Made by a program: the position numbers and the translations under genes. DNA of 17,597 nt. It comes from JBFILW01 sp041612005 (GTDB lineage Bacteria > Gemmatimonadota > Gemmatimonadetes > Palauibacterales > Palauibacteraceae). The stretch covers positions 1-17,597 of the forward strand of contig JBFILW010000042.1 in the NCBI GenBank assembly GCA_041612005.1, read 5' to 3'. Below, piece by piece: positions 6,691 through 14,472 of this stretch (positions are counted from its first letter, which is position 1; each line of letters begins with the position of its first letter). The notes below the pieces were generated by a model. That model did not search any database, was not told the origin of the DNA, and was given only the letters and a program-made list of their open reading frames with translations.

Positions 6691-7827
6691 ATGAAGAGCG
6701 GTGGGGTGCGGAATCGCCGGCACGACCGTGGCGCGGGGCTGATGATGGCGCGATCGCGCCTGCTCACCTGCGCGTTGTTCATCTTTCCGCTTTTCGCTGA
6801 CGAGTGCCCGAGTCAGCGGCTGTACGTCGTCGGACACCTGCACCGCTATGAGGATACCGGCTCGGGAACGATGAATGACCGTTCGGAGCGAATCGCGGCG
6901 ATCGAACGGATGGGCTTCGGGGGAACGAGGCTCGCCTTCGAGTGGGGTCAGTTGGAGCCTGTGCGCGGGGTCTACGACTGGGCCGAGCAGGACCGCATCA
7001 TCGCGCAGCTCGAGGCAGTCGGAATCGGTACCTACGGGATGATCGGCTACTCGCCCGAGTGGGCCCGGCCCGCCAACACGCGCCAGACGCACCGGCCGAT
7101 CGTGGATGGGTCGGCCGCGCGTGGCGATACGGCCTTCGCCGTCTTCGCCGCGGCCACGGCCCGCCGATACAGGGGGCGAATCGACCGCTGGGAAGTCTGG
7201 AACGAGCCGAACATCCTGCATTTCTGGGTCCACCTGCGGGGAAGCCGGAACCTGGGCCCCGACCCGCTCGATTACGCCGCCCTGTTTCAGCTCGCGGCGG
7301 ACTCCATTCTGGCAGCCAACCCGGACGCCGTGGTCTCGATCGCGGGACTGGCTCCCGGCCCCAACCGGCGCAGCCGTAAGGCGCGGGCACCGGCCGGCTA
7401 CCCGGCCGCCATGTATCTGGACTCGCTCCTGGCCTTGGGACTCCGGCCCGCGGCTGTCGCGATCCATCCGTATACTCGGCGTCCGCCCTGGCTCAACGTA
7501 TCTTCGGCAGCAACCCTCGTGCCCTCCAACAGGGTGTTGAACGCGACACTGGCCGTTCTCGGAGCGTACGGGCTCGACGAGACACCGCTGTGGGTCACCG
7601 AGTGGGGGGTGGACCTCCGCGACGCCCGCGGCGAAGCGGACGCGATCACATGGTTCGCCGCCGAGCTGCGGTATCTCCTCTGCCACCCGCGGGTGGCGTT
7701 CGCGACCGTCTACGCCTTGCAGGATCGGGGAGGTTCGAGACAGTACTCGCTCCTCGGACGTGATGGCTCGCTGACCGCCAACGGCCGCGCCCTGGCGACG
7801 ATGCTGAGCAACTGGACCGACTGCTAG
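6691..7827 (+). CDS. Secreted clan-A glycoside hydrolase (GH39/GH5-like fold)
   Basis: A retaining (beta/alpha)8 glycosidase is predicted, exported to the periplasm or outside, probably to trim or cut the polysaccharide made by this locus. The general acid/base 'WEVWNEPN' (Glu codon 7204-7206) and the nucleophile 'LWVTEWG' (Glu codon 7600-7602) are both present, with an early-barrel 'GGTRLAFEWGQLEP' and 'IHPYTRRP' between them. The spacing fits clan GH-A, but the family and substrate cannot be fixed by eye. A hydrophobic stretch 'LLTCALFIFPLFA' preceded by arginines acts as a signal peptide. The start is uncertain: ATG 6673, ATG 6691 (AAGG four bases upstream, used here), or ATG 6742/6745, which would give the most compact signal peptide. 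It sits between the permease and the flippase. Confidence 0.8.
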   Translation: MKSGGVRNRRHDRGAGLMMARSRLLTCALFIFPLFADECPSQRLYVVGHLHRYEDTGSGTMNDRSERIAAIERMGFGGTRLAFEWGQLEPVRGVYDWAEQDRIIAQLEAVGIGTYGMIGYSPEWARPANTRQTHRPIVDGSAARGDTAFAVFAAATARRYRGRIDRWEVWNEPNILHFWVHLRGSRNLGPDPLDYAALFQLAADSILAANPDAVVSIAGLAPGPNRRSRKARAPAGYPAAMYLDSLLALGLRPAAVAIHPYTRRPPWLNVSSAATLVPSNRVLNATLAVLGAYGLDETPLWVTEWGVDLRDARGEADAITWFAAELRYLLCHPRVAFATVYALQDRGGSRQYSLLGRDGSLTANGRALATMLSNWTDC

Positions 7828-7883
7828 ATGCGAACGAGGGCCGCTGATTGACGGGCGGACCGCTGGGACGGCTGGACGTCCAC

Positions 7884-9161
7884 ATGCGCGAGATCGTGCG
7901 AGGCGCCAGTGTCACGTTCTTCGTCCGAATCGGCGGCGGACTGCTCAGCTTCGGTCTCAACGTCGCGGTCGCCCGTCTCCTCGGGGCAGACGGCGCGGGT
8001 ATCTTCTTCCTCGCTCTCTCCGCCGTGACGATCGCCAGTGTGCTCGGACGCGCCGGGCTGGACAACGCCGTACTGCGTTTCGTGGCCGGACGTGCGGCGC
8101 TCGACGACTGGGAAGAGGTGAAGGGCACCTACCGCTTCGCGACCCTGTTCGGTGCCTGCACCGGCCTCGCGTGTACGGTGCTTCTCTACCTGAGCTCTGC
8201 CTGGCTCGCGGTTCAGCTCTTCGGCAAGCCGGAGCTGGAGCGCCCACTCCAGATAATGTCGTTCGCCGTCATGCCGCTGGTCATGGTGAGCCTCAACGCG
8301 CAGGCGCTCAAGGCGGTCAAGCGCATCTTCCTCTCTCAGGTCGCCAACGGCATCCTCGTGCCCGCCCTCACACTGTGTGGGCTGCTCGCTCTCGCCGGTA
8401 CATACGGTGTGGATGGCGCGGTCCTGGCCTACGCGCTTGCCGCAGTGGCCGCGGCGCTGCTCGGCTACATCTTCTGGCGCTCCGTCACTCCGCAGCTCCG
8501 CGGAATCGCGCACCGTTCAGCCGCCCGCGGGCTGTTGCAGAGCAGCCGGGCCCTCCTCGTCATGTCGGCCCTTGTCCTCGTAATGCAGTGGACAGCCACG
8601 ATCCTGCTTGGACGCTGGGGCACGACCGCTGACGTGGCGGTGTTCGAGGCCGCGCGCCGGACCGCGTTCACCACCACCCTGGTCCTGACCGCCGTCAACA
8701 GCATAGCGGCGCCAAAGTTCGCCGAGCTCTACGAAAAGGGAGACATGGATGCGCTCGGGGCTACCGCCCGCAACTCCGCGCGCATGATGGTCCTTTTTGC
8801 AGCCCCGGTTCTGTTGCTGTTCACGGTCGCGCCCGGTTGGGTCATGGGGCTCTTCGGGCCCGAGTTTACGACTGGCGGTACAGTTCTGCTCGTGCTCGCG
8901 CTCGGCCAGTTTGTAAACGTGGCGACTGGATCAGTGGGATTCGTTCTGGTGATGACGGGGAACGAGCCGCTGGCGAGAAATACGACGGCACTCGCGGCCG
9001 GAGTCGGTCTCATCCTCAACATCGCGCTGATTCCGCCGTTTGGTGCGGTCGGAGCCGCAATCGCGACTGCGGTCAGCATGGCTTCCCTCAATCTGCCCGC
9101 GGCATATCTTGTCAAGAACCGACTGGGCATTTCGATGCTCCCTTTCGGGTCGGGGGAGTAG
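7884..9161 (+). CDS. Wzx-like polysaccharide flippase (MATE/MOP superfamily)
   Basis: This membrane protein would flip the lipid-linked repeat unit from the cytoplasmic to the periplasmic face. From the ATG at 7884 it has 425 residues and about 12-14 hydrophobic helices. It opens with 'GASVTFFVRIGGGLLSFGL' and 'VARLLGADGAGIFFLALS', the typical first two helices of polysaccharide flippases. A late segment 'FGPEFTTGGTVLLVLALGQ' is also typical. The frame opens at a TTG (7848) right after an in-frame stop, which would add 12 residues, so that start is possible too. It begins shortly after the hydrolase stop and is 40 bp before the methyltransferase. The flippase specificity cannot be read from sequence. 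Confidence 0.88.
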   Translation: MREIVRGASVTFFVRIGGGLLSFGLNVAVARLLGADGAGIFFLALSAVTIASVLGRAGLDNAVLRFVAGRAALDDWEEVKGTYRFATLFGACTGLACTVLLYLSSAWLAVQLFGKPELERPLQIMSFAVMPLVMVSLNAQALKAVKRIFLSQVANGILVPALTLCGLLALAGTYGVDGAVLAYALAAVAAALLGYIFWRSVTPQLRGIAHRSAARGLLQSSRALLVMSALVLVMQWTATILLGRWGTTADVAVFEAARRTAFTTTLVLTAVNSIAAPKFAELYEKGDMDALGATARNSARMMVLFAAPVLLLFTVAPGWVMGLFGPEFTTGGTVLLVLALGQFVNVATGSVGFVLVMTGNEPLARNTTALAAGVGLILNIALIPPFGAVGAAIATAVSMASLNLPAAYLVKNRLGISMLPFGSGE

Positions 9162-9201
9162 GCGGGCGAGGGTCTTCCTCCGGCTTCATGCGAGAAGACA
9201 A

Positions 9202-9987
9202 GTGAATTCTGACATCCACGAGTTTGATAACGGCGTAAAAGTCTACGACCGGCACCTGATGCCGGGGCAACGGGCTCGCTACCGAAAGACTAACGTGCAC
9301 GAAGCGGACGAAGAGGGCATCTTTACGGCGTTGATCGAATCCCTCCCCGCCAACGGACGGTTCGTCAGTATCGGAAGCGCGATCGGCTACTATCCCATCC
9401 TGGCCAAGCGGCTGTCACCAGATCTGGTAATTCATGCGGTCGAGCCCCTGCCCGTTCACCGTACCTATTTCCTGGAGAACATCGAGCTGAACTGCCTGCA
9501 GCCGGATGACTTCGTGGTCCATCCGAACGCGATCTCCTCGTCCGAAGGCAGCCAGACGTTCGTCGAGGCTCGTTATGGAAGCCGCATTGTCAACCAACGG
9601 CGTGCCCTGACGTTACTCACCATGTGGGTCAAGAGGCTGATCAAGCGACCGAAGGCAGGAAACGGCGGCGGGAAGTGGCCGATCGCGAGCGAGATCAGAA
9701 CCGTCACTCTCGATTATCTGATTCGCGATGTCGGCGGGTACGCCGATCTACTTCAGATGGACGTCCAGGGTCTCGAGGCCGATATCCTCGCGGGAGGCGT
9801 CGATGCGCTTCGCTCGGGATCCGTCGCCACCTTTCTGATCGGGACGCACGGTGCACGGATTCACCGACGGTGTGTGGGCTTTCTGAGGGAACAGGATTAT
9901 CTGATCGAGGTCAGTCGAAAACGGGCCGTGGACCAGCCGGACGGCATCATCGTGGCCAGCAAGGGTGTGAAGCGGCTCGGTGGCTAG
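9202..9987 (+). CDS. FkbM-family SAM-dependent methyltransferase
   Basis: Members of this family usually O-methylate sugars or polyketides; here it probably methylates a hydroxyl of the glycan. It has 261 residues from GTG 9202. The SAM-binding glycine-rich strand is 'FVSIGSAIGYYPI' (54-66), followed by the acidic 'HAVEPLP' (78-84). The FkbM hallmark 'LQMDVQGLEADIL' is at 184-196 (usual form: LKIDVEGxE). The frame is open back to 9040, but that part overlaps the flippase end in another frame and reads as arginine- and serine-rich noise. GTG 9202 is the first start after it. A five-codon frame (9188-9205) ends exactly over this GTG. The gene overlaps the next sulfotransferase by 8 bp, so both are probably translated together. 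Confidence 0.85.
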   Translation: MNSDIHEFDNGVKVYDRHLMPGQRARYRKTNVHEADEEGIFTALIESLPANGRFVSIGSAIGYYPILAKRLSPDLVIHAVEPLPVHRTYFLENIELNCLQPDDFVVHPNAISSSEGSQTFVEARYGSRIVNQRRALTLLTMWVKRLIKRPKAGNGGGKWPIASEIRTVTLDYLIRDVGGYADLLQMDVQGLEADILAGGVDALRSGSVATFLIGTHGARIHRRCVGFLREQDYLIEVSRKRAVDQPDGIIVASKGVKRLGG

Positions 9988-10960
9988 CTCGGCGCCGAGA
10001 GACCGGATCGTCGTTCTCTATATCGCCGGCGCGGGGCGCAGCGGCTCCACTCTTCTCGACCGCATGCTGGGCACCCTAGGAGCCACTTCGACCGGGGAGT
10101 TGAATCGGTTCTGGCGTCACGGAGTGCTACTCGACCACGGCTGCACGTGCGGCGTCGCGTTCAGCGAGTGCGACTACTGGCGGGAGGTAGTGGGGCTGGC
10201 GCTGGGACACGACGCCAGGGCGACGGCGAGGCGCGCCATCGCCCTCCAGGAGTCGGTCGGCCGGTCGCGCGACTTCATTCGCCTTCACGGTTGGTTTTCG
10301 AGCGCCTCGTTCCGCTCGGCCGTTGAGGAGTATCGCAGCCTGCTCGGTCGGCTCTATCTGGCGCTGGCGCAGGTTTCCGGCAACGACGTCCTCATCGACT
10401 CCTCGAAGATACCCACTGAAGCGCTGCTGCTTGCTGGAATACCGGAGCTCGACGTTCGCGTGATTCACCTCGTCCGGGACCCGCGAGCCTGCGTTTACTC
10501 GTGGCGTAGGCATCGAGTCGATCCAGGGCACGGCGGCACGCAGGGCAAGCAGTCGATACAGCGCACCGTCGCGTTCTGGAACACACGCAATCTCCTCGCG
10601 GGTTGGCTGTCTCACCGACTGCCGTACGTGCGTGTCACGTACGAGGAGCTGACCGCCAATCCGGTCTTGACCCTCCAACAGGTGAGCGATTCGGTCGGTG
10701 GAGTCTCGGCCGCGGGGTTTCGACTGCACGGAGCGCATTCGATCGAGCTTCCCGGCACACATACTTTGAGCGGAAGCCCGAGCCGGTTCAGGACCGGCTC
10801 GATCGAGCTCAGGACCGATGTCGAGTGGCGGGAGAAGATGCGGCCCGGTGCCGCTCGGACCACCACACTGCTGACCGCCCCGCTTCTGGCACGGTACGGC
10901 TATCCACTGCGGTGGCGCGAACCGATGACTCGTGCAACAGTCGATGCCGCAGTTCCCTGA
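9980..10960 (+). CDS. PAPS-dependent sulfotransferase (first of three)
   Basis: It would transfer sulfate from PAPS to a hydroxyl of a sugar or lipid-linked glycan in the cytoplasm. It has 326 residues from GTG 9980, overlapping the methyltransferase end by 8 bp. The 5'-phosphosulfate loop 'IAGAGRSGSTLLDRML' is at 15-30. The 3'-phosphate site is 'VIHLVRDPRACVYSW' (161-175, with Arg166 and Ser174). 'DVLIDSSKIPTEALLL' (136-151) resembles the segment before the core in the Sulfotransfer_3 group. A cysteine pair in 'CTCGVAFSECDYW' (55-67) follows the conserved 'GELNRFW'. The C-terminus overlaps the next sulfotransferase by 17 bp or more. It is not obviously a recent copy of either other sulfotransferase here. 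The acceptor is unknown. Confidence 0.85.
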   Translation: MASSAPRDRIVVLYIAGAGRSGSTLLDRMLGTLGATSTGELNRFWRHGVLLDHGCTCGVAFSECDYWREVVGLALGHDARATARRAIALQESVGRSRDFIRLHGWFSSASFRSAVEEYRSLLGRLYLALAQVSGNDVLIDSSKIPTEALLLAGIPELDVRVIHLVRDPRACVYSWRRHRVDPGHGGTQGKQSIQRTVAFWNTRNLLAGWLSHRLPYVRVTYEELTANPVLTLQQVSDSVGGVSAAGFRLHGAHSIELPGTHTLSGSPSRFRTGSIELRTDVEWREKMRPGAARTTTLLTAPLLARYGYPLRWREPMTRATVDAAVP

Positions 10961-11921
10961 CTCGCCTCGGATCGTCCTGGTTACGGGCATCCCACGAAGT
11001 GGCACGACGGCGGTCGGCCGCGTCCTGGCCATGGGCGGGACGGCGTGTGCTCTCCACGAGCCGTTCAATCGCGACGTGGGCTTGCGCGAAATCGAACGCT
11101 ACTTCGAGATCCCGGGAACCGCGGGTTTCAGCGTCGAGGTACTCGGACGACGGGTCGACAGCATCCGGCGGCTCGATCTGCGCTTCAAGAGTGGAGTCTT
11201 CCCGGACGATCGTGGCGTCAGGCGGCTGATCAAACGGGTGGTCGGCGGGCGGAGCCGCGCCTCGTACCGGAAGTGCCGGCTACACAATCATCTCGACACG
11301 ATCGTGTGGAAGGATCCGTTCGCCTGCTTCTGCGCTGACGTGCTGGCCGACAAGCACCGGATCCCATCCGTCGTCACCGTGCGAAACCCGTGGGCCGTCG
11401 CCGCGAGCTTCAAGCGAATGGGGTGGCGGTTCGACATCGTCGACGTCGCGAGCCGGGCCGCCGAGGCTGGCCTCGTGGAGCGAGCTGGCCGCTTGGCGCA
11501 CGGGCGCGATCTGGACAACCCGACTATAAACGCGGCGGTACTGTGGCATCTGATTCACGAGACGCTCTTGGAGATGAGCGCCGGGCGTGCGATCTACCTC
11601 GCAAACCTGGACGACATCGTCGAGTATCCTCTCCGCGCCTACTCGAGTCTTTATGACAAGCTGGAGCTCTCGTGGTCAGAAGGCATCGCCCGGAAGATCT
11701 CGGAGATGTACGAGAGTCGATCCGAGCGAAAGCACCCACGGGAGAAACGGGCTCACGACAGCAAGAGGGATCTGCGCGCAATCAATCTCTACTGGCAGGA
11801 GCTGCTGGGAGAAGAGGAAGCCCGGGCTGTCGGCGAGCTGGCGGGAGAGACGTGGGGACGGATCCAAGACGCTTGTCTGCCCCTCGAGCCCTCTGACTCT
11901 TCCGGCAAGGGGCGCGAATGA
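10944..11921 (+). CDS. PAPS-dependent sulfotransferase (second of three)
   Basis: This is a second putative glycan sulfotransferase, 325 residues from ATG 10944; a GTG at 10932 would add four residues. The 5'-phosphosulfate loop is 'LVTGIPRSGTTAVGRVL' (12-28). 'HEPFN' (38-42) follows where many sulfotransferases keep a glycine/glutamate/proline turn. 'TIVWKDPFACF' (119-129) precedes the 3'-phosphate site 'VTVRNPWAVAASF' (144-156, Arg147 and Ser155). The C-terminal 70 residues are highly charged. It starts inside the end of the first sulfotransferase and ends in an ATGA overlap with the Wzy-like gene, so translation of all three is probably coupled. By eye it resembles the first sulfotransferase only in the PAPS-binding motifs, which suggests a different acceptor position. 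Confidence 0.85.
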   Translation: MPQFPDSPRIVLVTGIPRSGTTAVGRVLAMGGTACALHEPFNRDVGLREIERYFEIPGTAGFSVEVLGRRVDSIRRLDLRFKSGVFPDDRGVRRLIKRVVGGRSRASYRKCRLHNHLDTIVWKDPFACFCADVLADKHRIPSVVTVRNPWAVAASFKRMGWRFDIVDVASRAAEAGLVERAGRLAHGRDLDNPTINAAVLWHLIHETLLEMSAGRAIYLANLDDIVEYPLRAYSSLYDKLELSWSEGIARKISEMYESRSERKHPREKRAHDSKRDLRAINLYWQELLGEEEARAVGELAGETWGRIQDACLPLEPSDSSGKGRE

Positions 11922-13375
11922 GCATCGGAATCGCTGCCTTCGCACTGATCCCGCTCGGGCTGGCGGCGGTTTTCGCCGGCAGCGGACGCCCGCTTCTGTA
12001 CCTCACGATCTTTTTCGCGCCGTTTACGGCAACCGGGCTCGTGAACTTCTCGTCGTTCGGCATCCAGCCTGCCTATTACTTTGGCCTTCTATTGATCCTG
12101 CGCCAGATGTGGCGGGCAACCGAGTCGGGCGGGATCACGATGCGACGGTCGCAGCTGGCCTCGATCGCCCCGTTCGGGCTTTTCCTTGTCGCCGCCCTGG
12201 CCTCGATCGCTCTCATCCCATTCTACGGACGCGGGATCATGGTATGGCGGCCGTCCGGCCTGATGGCCGAGCTGACTCTAAGCGGCGAGAACTTGACGCA
12301 GTTCATGTATCTCGTCTTCGTGGTCACGTTGATGGCCGCGGTCGCCAGCATGCGCCTGACTCCCAACGAGATGCGGCGGGCGGTGCTCGTGTTGCTGGCC
12401 TCGGCGTTCTTCGTTTCCGTGTGGGGTTGGCTCCAGGTCGGCCTCTACCAGGCGGGAATCGCCTATCCTGACTCGTTGTTCAACAACAGCAACAGCTTCG
12501 CACAGCTCTTTGAGCAGAGGACCTCGATCGCTGGTATCAAGCGGATGAACTCGGTGGCGCCCGAGCCGTCGATGCTTGCGCGGTTCCTGCTCGTCCCGAC
12601 TCTCATCTCCTACTACGCGGTGTTTGAGGGCACCGGACAGGTCCTGAACAGGCGGTGGGCACTGATCCTCTCTGTTTTTTTCACCCTGACTCTCATCGCA
12701 ACGACCAGCTCCACCGCCTTCGTGGGACTGGCAGTCGGAGTGGTGCTGTTCGGCTTCGTCGTGCTGGTGCGTCTCCGTCGGCTCTCCCGCGAGGGAGCCG
12801 GCAAACACCCGCTGGGGCGTCTGATCCTGCTGGGGCTGCTGGTCGGAGTCGTGGTTCCGGCCATTCTCCTTCTGGTCGCCCACTGGCGGCTGGGCTTGGG
12901 GTTGGCCCAGGTCGACGAGGTCCTGAGCATTCTCGTCGTCGGCAAGCTTGAGACCACGTCGGGCCAAAACCGCCTGAGCGGTGGATTGGCCGGTCTACGG
13001 CTGTTTCTCTCTTACCCCCTGCTCGGCGTCGGGTGGGGCAGTAACCGGACGTTTGACGTCACGACCAACGTGCTGGCGGCAACGGGACTTCTGGGCTCGT
13101 TGGCTCTCGCCTGGGGGCACATCGCGGTGCTGCTGCGCAGCTATGGGCTGTCCAACAGGTTGCGGCGAGCCGGAGAGTCGTTGCTGTTTCGTCCCGTTGA
13201 GGCCCTGATCATCGGACTGGGGGCGGTCCTCGTCGGCAAGATGATCTCAGAACCGGGACTCGCGACCGTCGACCACTGGATTCTCATCGGTCTGTTGATT
13301 GCCACCCAGCGCTGGCCGCTACGGACGCCCGACACCGGGCCTGTAGCCGCGGCGACACTCGGGAGCCCGGCATGA
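11918..13375 (+). CDS. O-antigen ligase/polymerase family membrane protein (Wzy-like)
   Basis: This polytopic inner-membrane protein would polymerise repeat units on the periplasmic side, or ligate O-antigen to lipid A-core. The family domain covers both. It has 485 residues with about 10-12 helices. The large periplasmic loop lies roughly between residues 320 and 365, before the family signature 'FLSYPLLGVGWGSNRTF' (363-379). An asparagine/serine-rich loop with 'LFNNSNSFAQLFEQR' (187-201) and 'GIKRMNSVAPEPSMLARFL' (206-224) matches the conserved extracellular arginine region of this family. The start ATG overlaps the previous stop as ATGA and has AAGGGG five bases upstream (11907-11912). Because Wzx and Wzz genes are present in the same window, polymerase is the likelier role. 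Confidence 0.85.
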   Translation: MSIGIAAFALIPLGLAAVFAGSGRPLLYLTIFFAPFTATGLVNFSSFGIQPAYYFGLLLILRQMWRATESGGITMRRSQLASIAPFGLFLVAALASIALIPFYGRGIMVWRPSGLMAELTLSGENLTQFMYLVFVVTLMAAVASMRLTPNEMRRAVLVLLASAFFVSVWGWLQVGLYQAGIAYPDSLFNNSNSFAQLFEQRTSIAGIKRMNSVAPEPSMLARFLLVPTLISYYAVFEGTGQVLNRRWALILSVFFTLTLIATTSSTAFVGLAVGVVLFGFVVLVRLRRLSREGAGKHPLGRLILLGLLVGVVVPAILLLVAHWRLGLGLAQVDEVLSILVVGKLETTSGQNRLSGGLAGLRLFLSYPLLGVGWGSNRTFDVTTNVLAATGLLGSLALAWGHIAVLLRSYGLSNRLRRAGESLLFRPVEALIIGLGAVLVGKMISEPGLATVDHWILIGLLIATQRWPLRTPDTGPVAAATLGSPA

Positions 13376-14472
13376 GGGTGGCCGTCAACGGCAAAGCGTT
13401 CGGGCACGCGGTCAAGGGCGGTGCTGCGCGGGTGGGCATCAACATGCTCCGGTCGATGGCGGACCAACGCCCCGATTGGTCGTTCGACGTCTACATCCCG
13501 TGCGTCGAGACGTCGCACCTGCCAGCTCACTTACCAGCGAACGTCAGGCTACTGACCAGTCGCTCGCGTCTGTACCGCTCGGGTGCCTTACGATCGGCTT
13601 GGGAACAGCTACTGCTCCCGGGCCTGGTGCGTCGGGGCGGCTACGACGTGCTGGTGAACCCGACCAACTCGGCGCCGGTACTCCTGGGCACAGGCTCCCG
13701 GCAACTGCTCCTGGTACACGACACCGGATTCCTCAACAGAGAGTGGTATTCGCCGTTCTATTCCCGCTATGTTGTGTGGTTGATGCGGCGCGCGGCGCGG
13801 CGCGGCGTGGAGTTCGTGACGAGCACGCGGATATCGGCGGGCGAGATCGGGACGCTTCTGCCGGGTGTCGACGGTGTGACGGTGATTCCTTTTGACGGGG
13901 ACGAGCCGCCCGAGACCTCACCACCAGCCGAAGTTGAAGACCCGTTCGTACTGTACCTCGGCTCGATGAACCCTCGTAAGAACCCCGAGGGAGCCGTGGC
14001 GGGGTTCCGCGTATTCATGCAAGGACACAACGAATCAACCAGGTTGGTGATCGCTGGCGGAAGCAAGGCGATCTTCAGACAGGCCGATCTCGACCATGCT
14101 GACGGCGATCGCTCTGTCGTCCTCGGGTATGTATCCGACGAAGCGCGCTGGGCGTTGCTCCGTGATGCCCGCCTGCTCCTGTTTCCATCGTACCTGGAGG
14201 GTTTCGGTCTGCCGATCATCGAAGCGTTCAGAGTGGGGACACCAGTCGTCGCATCCGACACGCCGATCATCCGTGAGCTGTATGGAGATGCCGTCGAATA
14301 CGTGGACCCGCACTCGGCGCAGGACATCGCGCGCGGAATTGCTCGCGTCTACTCGGACGAGGCGGTGCGGGGGAAGCTGATCGCGGCCGGACGAGAGCGT
14401 GCGAGCCACTTCTCGTGGCGGAAGTCCGGGGCGAGCTGCATCGAACTGATCGAGCAGGGGGGCACAGCCTGA
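13372..14472 (+). CDS. GT4-family glycosyltransferase
   Basis: This is a cytoplasmic GT-B glycosyltransferase that adds one sugar to the lipid-linked repeat unit. It has 366 residues, normal for the family. The N-terminal Rossmann half starts 'MRVAVNGKAF' and has 'LLLVHDTGFLNREWYS' (112-127). The C-terminal donor half starts 'FVLYLGSMNPRKNPEGAV' (192-209), and the retaining-enzyme EX7E motif is in 'EGFGLPIIEAF' (Glu276 and Glu284). The 'VHDTGF...LNREWYS' layout is common in mannosyl- and rhamnosyltransferases of this family, but donor and linkage cannot be assigned. It starts in an ATGA overlap with GGGAG six bases upstream (13361-13365). Confidence 0.9.
   Translation: MRVAVNGKAFGHAVKGGAARVGINMLRSMADQRPDWSFDVYIPCVETSHLPAHLPANVRLLTSRSRLYRSGALRSAWEQLLLPGLVRRGGYDVLVNPTNSAPVLLGTGSRQLLLVHDTGFLNREWYSPFYSRYVVWLMRRAARRGVEFVTSTRISAGEIGTLLPGVDGVTVIPFDGDEPPETSPPAEVEDPFVLYLGSMNPRKNPEGAVAGFRVFMQGHNESTRLVIAGGSKAIFRQADLDHADGDRSVVLGYVSDEARWALLRDARLLLFPSYLEGFGLPIIEAFRVGTPVVASDTPIIRELYGDAVEYVDPHSAQDIARGIARVYSDEAVRGKLIAAGRERASHFSWRKSGASCIELIEQGGTA

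Noticed and set aside
6511..7686. 391-residue minus-strand frame opposite the glycoside hydrolase
   Set aside because: No recognisable domain; the plus strand carries both catalytic motifs of a hydrolase.
9040..9201. Earlier start for the FkbM methyltransferase
   Set aside because: The extra 54 residues come from the flippase 3' end in another frame and are rich in R and S. The family-like sequence begins after GTG 9202.
10779..10801. 8-bp inverted repeat with 7-nt loop (CGAGCCGG/CCGGCTCG)
   Set aside because: It lies inside the first sulfotransferase gene with no T-run. Stems of this size are expected by chance in GC-rich sequence.
10127..11068. 313-residue minus-strand frame opposite the first two sulfotransferases
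   Set aside because: Shadow of the plus-strand genes; no motifs and biased composition.
11587..12471. 294-residue plus-strand frame across the sulfotransferase/Wzy joint
   Set aside because: Out of frame with two well-supported genes and low in hydrophobic or motif content; antisense or off-frame artefact of high GC.
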